NCBI RefSeq assembly: GCF_033547155.1
Contig: NZ_CP137892.1
Coordinates: 3,534,001-3,598,000 of the forward strand
Reading direction: 5' to 3'
Length of the DNA stretch: 64,000 bases
Source of the DNA: Pseudomonas benzenivorans
GTDB taxonomy: Bacteria > Pseudomonadota > Gammaproteobacteria > Pseudomonadales > Pseudomonadaceae
In this document: positions 57,668 through 64,000 of the stretch, in pieces
Layout: every line of letters begins with the position of its first letter
How positions within the stretch are numbered: the first letter of the stretch is position 1
The notes under the pieces: generated by a model
Databases searched by the model: none
Told to the model about the DNA's origin: nothing
What the model saw: the letters and a program-made list of their open reading frames with translations, nothing else
Made by a program: the position numbers and the translations under genes

Positions 57668-59413
57668 TCAGGCCTTCTCCCCCGCCACCAGCAACTCTGC
57701 CGTCTCGCCGCGCTTGAGCAGCGCATAGCTCACCCCGGTCAGCAGGCTGCCGGCGGCTATCGCCAGCAGGTACAGCGCCGCCTGGTTGATCGCATTGGGG
57801 ATCAGCAGGACGAACAGGCCGCCATGGGGCGCCATCAGCTTGCAGCCGAAATACATCGACAGCGCGCCGGTCAGAGCGCCGCCGGCGATGCTCGCCGGAA
57901 TCACCCGCAACGGGTCCTTGGCGGCGAAGGGAATCGCCCCTTCGGAGATGAAGCACAGCCCCAGCACCCCGGCCGCCTTGCCCGCCTCGCGCTCGCTCTC
58001 GGCGAACTTGCGCCGCGCCAGCAGCGAGGCGATGGCCATGCCGAGCGGCGGCACCATGCCGGCGGCCATGGTCGCGGCCATGGGCGCGTAGCTCTGCGAG
58101 GCCAGCAGGCCGACCGAAAAGGCGTAGGCGGCCTTGTTGATCGGCCCACCGAGGTCGACGCACATCATGCCGCCCAGCAGCAGGCCGAGGAGGATGGCAT
58201 TGGTGCTGCCCATGCCGTCGAGGAAGGCGGTCAGGCCCTGGAGCAGGCCGGCCACCGGCTGGCCGACCAGGTAGATCATCACCAGGCCGGTGAACAGGCT
58301 GGCCAGCAGCGGGATCAGCAGGATCGGCTTGAGCGCCTCGACGCTGGCCGGCAACTGCAGCCAGCGGTTCAGCGCCCGGGCGGCATAGCCGGCGAGAAAA
58401 CCGGCGATGATGCCGCCGATGAAGCCGGCGCCGAGGGAGCTGGCCAGCAGGCCGCCGATCATCCCCGGTGCCAGGCCCGGGCGGTCGGCGATGGAATAGG
58501 CGATGTAGCCCGCCAGCACCGGCACCATCAGCTTGAACGCGGCATCGCCGCCGATCTGCATCAGCGTCGCGGCCAGGCTGCCCTCCTCCTTGAACGCCTC
58601 GATGCCGAAGACGAACGACAGGGCGATCAGCAGGCCGCCGGCCACCACCATCGGCAGCATGTAGGACACCCCGGTCAGCAGGTGCTTGTAGGGTCCAGCT
58701 TGGGCCGCCGGCTTGCTCCCCTGGACACGCTCCGTCTGGGCCGGCGCCAGCGGAGCCGCCTCGTCCAGGGCGCGGCGCAGGGTCTGTTGCGGCTGCTTGA
58801 GGGCCACCCCGGTGCCGCAGCGCAGCACCCGCTTGCCGGCGAAGCGTGCGGTGTCCACCTCGATATCGGCGGCCAGCAGCACCGCATCGGCGGCGGCGAT
58901 GTCGTCCTCGCTCAGCACGTTGCGCGCGCCCACCGAGCCGCGGGTCTCCACCTGCAGCTCGTAGCCGAGCTGGGCGGCGGCCTGCTGCAGCGCCTCGGCG
59001 GCCATGAAGGTGTGGGCCACGCCGGTCGGGCAGGCGGTCACCGCCACCAGCCGCGGCCGGGCCGCGGCGGCGCCCGCGGCATTCGGCCCGGCGTCGGCGG
59101 CCGCCAGCGGAGCGGCCTGCTCGGCGGCGTCGCGCAGGAACGTCTGCGGATCGGCCAGAGCCGCGGCCGGGGTCGACTGCACCAGGCGCTTGCCGACGAA
59201 GCGCTGCAGCGGCAGCTCGCCGGTCTTGACCACCACCACCAGGTCGGCGGCGGCGATGTCCTCGGCGCTGAGCGGCGAACCTATGGCCTTGGGGTCATGC
59301 ACCTCGACGCGGGTGGACCAGCCCAGGCGCTGGGCGGCGGCCTCCAGCAGGCGCGAGCAGAGCACGCTGGTGACCATGCCGTTGGGGCAGGCGGTGACGA
59401 TCAGCAGATTCAT
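57668..59413 (-). CDS. fruA: FruA, fructose-specific PTS enzyme IIB'BC
   Basis: 581 residues. A degenerate IIB' copy covers about 1-105 (VTACPNGMVTSVL), the active IIB about 120-220 with the phospho-Cys in VTACPTGVAHTF, and IIC about 245-575 with about eight to ten helices and the ISEGAIPFAA motif. It imports fructose as fructose 1-phosphate, receiving phosphate from FruB. Last gene of fruB-fruK-fruA; 22 bp after fruK. Confidence 0.95.
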   Translation of the reverse strand: MNLLIVTACPNGMVTSVLCSRLLEAAAQRLGWSTRVEVHDPKAIGSPLSAEDIAAADLVVVVKTGELPLQRFVGKRLVQSTPAAALADPQTFLRDAAEQAAPLAAADAGPNAAGAAAARPRLVAVTACPTGVAHTFMAAEALQQAAAQLGYELQVETRGSVGARNVLSEDDIAAADAVLLAADIEVDTARFAGKRVLRCGTGVALKQPQQTLRRALDEAAPLAPAQTERVQGSKPAAQAGPYKHLLTGVSYMLPMVVAGGLLIALSFVFGIEAFKEEGSLAATLMQIGGDAAFKLMVPVLAGYIAYSIADRPGLAPGMIGGLLASSLGAGFIGGIIAGFLAGYAARALNRWLQLPASVEALKPILLIPLLASLFTGLVMIYLVGQPVAGLLQGLTAFLDGMGSTNAILLGLLLGGMMCVDLGGPINKAAYAFSVGLLASQSYAPMAATMAAGMVPPLGMAIASLLARRKFAESEREAGKAAGVLGLCFISEGAIPFAAKDPLRVIPASIAGGALTGALSMYFGCKLMAPHGGLFVLLIPNAINQAALYLLAIAAGSLLTGVSYALLKRGETAELLVAGEKA

Positions 59414-59435
59414 GGGAAAGACCTCTTATTGTTTT

Positions 59436-60371
59436 TTAACTCAGGGCGACCACGGTCACGCCCGCTTCCAGGCGCGCGAGCTGTTCCCGATCGTGAATAC
59501 CGAATTCGAGCTGGGTCACCGCCTGGGCGCCGATGGCCGTGGCCAGGCGCAGCGTGCGCTCGGCCGGCCAGCCGCTGAGCAGGCCATGCAGGGTGGCGGC
59601 CAGCAGCGAATCGCCGGCGCCCACGGTGCTGACCACCCTGACCGACGGTGGCGTGGCCTGTAGGGCGAAGCCCGGGCCGAGCCAGCAGACCCCGGCGGCG
59701 CCACGCGACAACAGCACGTGCTCGACGCCCTGGCGGTGCAGGCGCAGCGCCGCGGCCAGCAGCGCAGCCGAGTCGAGGGTCGGCAGGTCACAGGCCTCGG
59801 CCAGCTCCTGTTCATTCGGTTTGATCAGCCAGGGCGACAGCGCCAGCCCGGCGCGCAAGGCCGCGCCGCTGCTGTCGAGCAGCAGCGGCAGACCGAAGGC
59901 CTGCAGGCGCCGCAGCAGCGCGGCGAACCACTCGGAGCCGACGCCCTGGGGCAGGCTGCCGGCCACCACGATGGCGTCGTGGCCAGCAACGATGGGTTCG
60001 AGCGTGTCGAGCAGTTCGGCCCGCTGCTCAGCGCCGATCTGTGGCCCCGGGCCGTTGAGGTCGGTAATCCGCCCGTCGCCCTCGGCCAGCTTGATGTTGC
60101 TGCGGGTTTCCCCCGGCACCCGGACGAAGGCATCGACGAAGCCACGGCGCTCGAACAGGCGCTCGAAGGGCTGGGCATTGGCGGCGCCGAGAAAGCCGCT
60201 GACCGTGACCTTGTGACCGAGGTCGGCGAGCACCTGGGCGACGTTGAGCCCCTTGCCCGCGGCCTGGCTGCTCTGCCCCAGGCTGCGGTTGACCGCCCCG
60301 GGTCGCAGCGCGTCGAGACGCACGGTGAGGTCCAGCGCCGGATTCAGGGTCAGGGTCAGGATGCGTGCCAT
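59436..60371 (-). CDS. fruK: FruK, 1-phosphofructokinase
   Basis: 311 residues of the PfkB family; opening LTLNPALDLTV, anion-hole and catalytic signature GAGDSLLAATLHG near residue 247-259. It turns fructose 1-phosphate into fructose 1,6-bisphosphate. Its ATG overlaps the fruB stop by one base (TGATG). Confidence 0.95.
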   Translation of the reverse strand: MARILTLTLNPALDLTVRLDALRPGAVNRSLGQSSQAAGKGLNVAQVLADLGHKVTVSGFLGAANAQPFERLFERRGFVDAFVRVPGETRSNIKLAEGDGRITDLNGPGPQIGAEQRAELLDTLEPIVAGHDAIVVAGSLPQGVGSEWFAALLRRLQAFGLPLLLDSSGAALRAGLALSPWLIKPNEQELAEACDLPTLDSAALLAAALRLHRQGVEHVLLSRGAAGVCWLGPGFALQATPPSVRVVSTVGAGDSLLAATLHGLLSGWPAERTLRLATAIGAQAVTQLEFGIHDREQLARLEAGVTVVALS

Positions 60372-63241
60372 CAGTGAACCTCCCCGATCAACGCGCGCAC
60401 CGCCGCGGCGCTTTCCAGGGCCAAGGCCTGCTGCGCCAGGGCCTGGCTGTGGCGGTAGTCCAGCTCGCGCACCCGCGCCTTGACCAGGCCGATGGCCCGT
60501 GGCGAGACGCTCAGCTCATCCACTCCCAGGCCGACCAACACCGGCACGGCGAGCATGTCGCCGGCCAGCTCGCCGCAGACGCCGACCCACTTGCCCTGGG
60601 CGTGGGCGGCCTCGACCGTCATGGCGATCAGGCGCAGCACCGCCGGGTGCAGGCCATCGGCCTGGGCCGACAGGGTCGGATGGTCGCGGTCGATGGCCAG
60701 GCAGTACTGGGTCAGGTCGTTGGTGCCGATGCTGAAGAAGTCCACCTCGCGCGCCAGCAAGGGCGCCAGCAAAGCCGCCGAAGGCACTTCGACCATGATC
60801 CCCAGCTGCAGATCGTCCACCGGAACTTCCTGGCGCAGACGCAGGGTCAGGTCGCGCGCCGCGCGCCACTCCTCGATGGTGCCGACCATGGGAAACATGA
60901 TCCGCAGCGGTCGGCCCTCGGCCGCCGCCAGCAAGGCGCGCAACTGCGTCTCGAGGATCTCCGGGCGCTGCAGGCTCAGGCGGATGCCGCGCACGCCGAG
61001 AAAGGGGTTGCTCTCCGCCGCCATGGGCCAGTAGGGCAAGGGCTTGTCGCCGCCGACATCCAGAGTACGCACCACCAGCGGCCGGCCGTCGAGGGTGTCG
61101 AGCACGCGGCGATACGCCCGCTCCTGGACGGCCTGGTCCGGCGCCTCGGGCAGGTCCATGAACACCAGTTCGGTACGCAGCAGGCCGACGCCTTCGGCCC
61201 CCAACTCGACCGCCTCGGCGGTATCGCCGCCGGAGCCGATATTCGCCGCCACCTCGACCGCGTGGCCGTCGCCGGTCACGGCCGGGCGCAGGCGCTCGGC
61301 ATGGGCGCGCTCGCGCCGCTTCAGGCTGGCCTCGCGCTCGCGCCGGGCCTGCTCCAGGGTCTGCCGGTCGGGCGCCACGCGCAGCAGGCCGTGGTCGCCA
61401 TCGAGCAGCAGCTCGGTGCCCTGGGCCAGGGCCAGCACCGCCTCGCCGGCGCCGACCACCGCGGGAATGCCCAGGGTCCGCGCGATGATCGCGCTGTGGG
61501 CGGTGGCGCCGCCGCGGGCGGCGAGGATGCCGGCGACCCGCTGGCGATCGAGGCAGGCGACATCCGAGGGCGCCACCTCCTCCATCACCAGGATGTAGGG
61601 TTCATCGGGCTCGCGCGGCGCTTCGACACCGCACAGCTGCCCCAGCACCCGCCGGCCGATGTCGCGCAGGTCGGCGGCGCGCTCGGCCAGCAAGGCATCG
61701 TGCAGGGCCTCCTGCTGCTGCGCCGCCGCCTCGACCTCGGTGATCCACGCGGCCTCGGCGCTGAAGCCCTCGGCCAGCCGGGCGTCGACGTCCTCGCGCA
61801 GGGCCGGGTCGCGCAGCATGACCTGGTGGGTGGCGAAGATCTCGCGGATATTCGCCTCGCTGGTCGTCTCGATCAGCCGCTGGATATCCGCGCCGACCTG
61901 CTCCAGCGCCTGCCCCAGGCGCTGGCGCTCGGTGGCCGCATCCTCGCCGCGCTGCGGATAGTCGAAGGTCGCGGCGATGCGCACCAGCGCCGGCCCTATG
62001 GCGATCCCCGGAGCGGCCGCGACCGCCTGGATCCGCGCCCCGGGCAAGGGCGCCCGCGGCGCCGGCGGCTCACTCGGCGCGGCGCCCGTCGGCGCCGCCA
62101 TGCCGCCAGCCGGCAACGGCTCGACGGTTTCGCCGAGGCCCGCCTGCACGGCCGCCAGCAAGGCCGGCAGGGCATCGTCGGCGATATCCGGCTCGGCGCT
62201 GAACTCCAGCTCCTGGCCGCGTCGCGCGCCCAGGCCGAGCAGCTTGCTCAGGCTCTTCACCGAGACGCCGGGGCCGGCCTCACCGACCAGGCGCACCCGT
62301 ACTTCGCCGGCGAAGGCCTGGGCGATCTCGGTCAGCGCCTTGGCCGGGCGGGCATGCAGGCCATGGGCGTTGGCCAGGGTGACGCGCTGGCTGGGCCAGT
62401 GCGCCGGCACCTCGCCGCCCAGCGCCTCGAGCACGCTGTGACTGGAGCAGGCCTCGCTGAAGGTCGCCGCGCGGCCGTCGATCAGCAGGTCGCAGAGGCG
62501 CTCGAGCAGCTGCCGCGAGGCTTCGCCGATGCTGGCCAGGCAGAACAACCCTCTCAGCGGCTGCCCCTGCAACTGCAGCGGCCGCTGCGGCGTGACGAAG
62601 GCCAGCCCGGGACGCAGCACGGCCTGCTCGCAGTGGATCCACCAGAGCCCGTTGCCCAACGGCAAGGGCGTGCGCTGGGTCAGGCCGGCGATAAAGCCAG
62701 GCTCGACACAGGCGCCGCGCTTGAGCAGCTGGGCGCCATGCCAGAGCAGCTCGTCGAAGTCGGCGGCGGCCACGTCCAGGCCGATCAGCTGGCTGTCCAG
62801 GGCCAGCTCCTGGGGCGCGCCCTGCAGCAGCGCGACTATCGCCTCGGGCTGCTGCGCCTCGCGCAGCGCCTGGCTGAGATCGCCCTCGCCGAGGGCGCGG
62901 GTGAGCAGCTGCAGCAGGCGCAGGTGCTCGTCGGAGCGGGCGGCGATGGCGATGGCCAGGTAGACCCTCTGCCCATCGCCCCAGTCCACGCCATCGGGGA
63001 ACTGGATCAGGCGCACCCCGGTGCGGTAGACCTGATCGCGGGTTTCCGGGGTGCCATGGGGGATGGCGATGCCCTGGCCCAGGTAGGTCGAACCCTGCGC
63101 CTCGCGGGCCTGCATGCCGGCAAGATAGCCGGGCGCCACCAGCCCCTCGCCGACCAGACTGTCGGCCAGCATCGCCAGCGCCGCCGACTTGCTGGCCGCA
63201 CGGCCCCCCATCTGGATCTGCTTAGCATTCAATTCGAGCAT
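60371..63241 (-). CDS. fruB: FruB, fructose PTS multiphosphoryl protein (EIIA-HPr-EI)
   Basis: 956 residues from the ATG at 63241 (MLELNAKQIQM). EIIA with phospho-His62 (IAIPHGTPE), a second EIIA-like repeat at about 150-265 with His203 in WIHCEQA, HPr with His296 (HGLHARPAKAL), then EI from about 395 with the phospho-His segment GGATAHSAIIA and the C-terminal PEP site (GTNDLTQYCLA). It takes phosphate from PEP to FruA. The frame is open upstream to 63457 but crosses the operator. First gene of the operon. Confidence 0.95.
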   Translation of the reverse strand: MLELNAKQIQMGGRAASKSAALAMLADSLVGEGLVAPGYLAGMQAREAQGSTYLGQGIAIPHGTPETRDQVYRTGVRLIQFPDGVDWGDGQRVYLAIAIAARSDEHLRLLQLLTRALGEGDLSQALREAQQPEAIVALLQGAPQELALDSQLIGLDVAAADFDELLWHGAQLLKRGACVEPGFIAGLTQRTPLPLGNGLWWIHCEQAVLRPGLAFVTPQRPLQLQGQPLRGLFCLASIGEASRQLLERLCDLLIDGRAATFSEACSSHSVLEALGGEVPAHWPSQRVTLANAHGLHARPAKALTEIAQAFAGEVRVRLVGEAGPGVSVKSLSKLLGLGARRGQELEFSAEPDIADDALPALLAAVQAGLGETVEPLPAGGMAAPTGAAPSEPPAPRAPLPGARIQAVAAAPGIAIGPALVRIAATFDYPQRGEDAATERQRLGQALEQVGADIQRLIETTSEANIREIFATHQVMLRDPALREDVDARLAEGFSAEAAWITEVEAAAQQQEALHDALLAERAADLRDIGRRVLGQLCGVEAPREPDEPYILVMEEVAPSDVACLDRQRVAGILAARGGATAHSAIIARTLGIPAVVGAGEAVLALAQGTELLLDGDHGLLRVAPDRQTLEQARREREASLKRRERAHAERLRPAVTGDGHAVEVAANIGSGGDTAEAVELGAEGVGLLRTELVFMDLPEAPDQAVQERAYRRVLDTLDGRPLVVRTLDVGGDKPLPYWPMAAESNPFLGVRGIRLSLQRPEILETQLRALLAAAEGRPLRIMFPMVGTIEEWRAARDLTLRLRQEVPVDDLQLGIMVEVPSAALLAPLLAREVDFFSIGTNDLTQYCLAIDRDHPTLSAQADGLHPAVLRLIAMTVEAAHAQGKWVGVCGELAGDMLAVPVLVGLGVDELSVSPRAIGLVKARVRELDYRHSQALAQQALALESAAAVRALIGEVH

Positions 63242-63316
63242 AGGACTCTCCCCTGGCGACTGCGGCCGGCTGATGCAGGCGGCTCGCGACACCCTCGAGG
63301 ATAGCCGGCCAAGTCG

Positions 63317-63338
63317 CTTGCTGAATCGTTTCATCAAG
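63317..63338. promoter_or_regulatory. FruR/Cra operator between fruB and fruR
   Basis: TGAATCGTTTCA (63322-63333) matches the Cra/FruR core GCTGAAWCGTTTCA, and the flanks CTTGC...TCAAG extend the dyad to 22 bp with 9 of 11 paired. It lies 76 bp before fruB and 73 bp before fruR, so it can serve both. Fructose 1-phosphate should release the repressor. Confidence 0.75.
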
Positions 63339-63410
63339 TGCTGGCACGTTACCCCATAATCGGCGATCCTTGAAGCCCGATCGTCAGTCGCAAAATCCAG
63401 GACCATCGCC

Positions 63411-64000
63411 GTGAAGCTTTCCGATATCGCCCGTCTGGCCGGAGTCTCGGTCACCACTGCCAGTTACGTGGTCAATGGCCAGGCCGCCAAGCGGCGCATC
63501 AGCCCGGCCACGGTGCAGCGGGTGCTGGAGGTGGTCGAGGCCCACGGCTATCGCCCCGACCAGCAGGCCGCCGGCCTGCGCCGCGGCCAGAGCCGCTGCC
63601 TGGGATTCATCCTGCCGGACCTGGAGAACCCCAGTTACGCGCGCCTGGCCAAGCTGCTCGAACAGCGCGCACGCAGCAAAGGCTACCAACTGCTGATCGC
63701 CAGCTCCGATGACGACCCGCACAGCGAGCGCCAGTTGCTCGAACTGTTCCGCTCGCGGCGCTGCGATGCCCTGATAGTCGCCAGCTGCCTGCCCCAGGAC
63801 GACCCGGTCTACCGCCGCCTGGTCGCCGCCGGAGTGCCGGTGATCGCCGTCGACCGCGCCCTCGACCCGACCGCCATCCGCTCGGTGGTCAGCGACGACC
63901 GCCAGGCCGGCGCCCTGCTCACCGGCAGTCTGCTGCAACCGCCGCCGCGGCATATCGCCCTGCTCGGCGCGCGCGGCGAACTGGCGATCAGCCAGGCCCG
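63411..64000 (+). CDS. fruR: FruR/Cra-like LacI-family regulator (partial, 3' end outside window)
   Basis: First 196 codons of a LacI-type repressor. A GTG start at 63411 gives (M)KLSDIARLAGVSVTTAS, the FruR-type helix-turn-helix, with YVVNGQAAKRRIS and the hinge helix. The ligand domain begins at about residue 60 (CLGFILPDLENPSYARL). It diverges from fruBKA with the palindromic operator between, so it probably controls that operon. An AGGA lies 7-9 bp before the GTG. Confidence 0.9.
   Translation, partial: MKLSDIARLAGVSVTTASYVVNGQAAKRRISPATVQRVLEVVEAHGYRPDQQAAGLRRGQSRCLGFILPDLENPSYARLAKLLEQRARSKGYQLLIASSDDDPHSERQLLELFRSRRCDALIVASCLPQDDPVYRRLVAAGVPVIAVDRALDPTAIRSVVSDDRQAGALLTGSLLQPPPRHIALLGARGELAISQA

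Noticed and set aside
60365..63304. A plus-strand open frame of about 980 codons opposite fruB
   Set aside because: Same reason: shadow of fruB, which has all expected PTS motifs on the other strand.
63242..63457. Upstream extension of fruB
   Set aside because: It covers the FruR operator and the start of the divergent regulator; the ATG at 63241 gives a proper EIIA start.

Overview
The window looks like chromosome of a Pseudomonas-type gammaproteobacterium. It is GC-rich, densely coded, and its gene order closely matches the P. aeruginosa chromosome as I remember it: mla-kds-lpt-rpoN-pts, tldD/pmbA, yhdP-rng-maf-mreDCB, gatCAB, roxSR, the dipeptide (dpp) locus, then the piu region and speC. 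After speC the order changes to prfC, a REP/RAYT element and the fru PTS operon. I found no rRNA, tRNA, CRISPR array, prophage or insertion sequence other than the RAYT.

Region by region. 1-1893 (minus) carries mlaF-mlaE-mlaD, which maintain outer-membrane lipid asymmetry. 2129-5462 carries kdsD-kdsC-lptC-lptA-lptB (Kdo synthesis and LPS export), followed by rpoN-hpf-ptsN-rapZ-ptsO (sigma-54 and nitrogen-PTS). 9306-12759 holds the TldD/PmbA protease pair and the ribosome-assembly factor DarP. 12776-22252 (minus) holds a nitrilase-like amidase, yhdP, rng, maf and mreD-mreC-mreB. 22482-25694 is gatCAB. 25793-31194 has a small RlpA-like lipoprotein, a Ca/Na antiporter, an AEC carrier, RoxR/RoxS and a SIMPL protein.

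31417-45700 is a peptide-use region. It has three intact family-5 binding proteins (dppA1, dppA3, dppA4), one dppBCDF transporter, an M24 peptidase (mdpA), the PsdR regulator, and a convergent 5-oxoprolinase operon pxpA-pxpB-pxpC. Two further genes of this locus survive only as internally deleted stubs (dppA2-like and probably opdP). The mdpA and dppA3 promoters have the same layout: TTGAC(G/C), 17 bp, TAAATT, with a TTTAAG-N5-CTTAAA palindrome filling the spacer and a second palindrome 32-33 bp upstream. This is probably the PsdR switch.

45782-53265 is an iron region: a PepSY/flavodoxin/NADPH-reductase fusion diverges from a PiuA-like TonB receptor, followed by a frameshifted piuC remnant and a second TonB receptor behind a good Fur-box promoter. 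53439-56619 has speC and prfC. 56636-57655 is a REP pair, a RAYT transposase and five and a half tandem 83-bp REP units. 57668-64000 is fruA-fruK-fruB diverging from a fruR/cra-like regulator that runs off the end.

The observations most worth following are the apparent AUC start codon of mreC, the twin operator/promoter architecture at mdpA and dppA3, the three decayed genes in otherwise conserved loci, and the tandem REP expansion beside the RAYT. I did not find a clearly novel multi-gene system.
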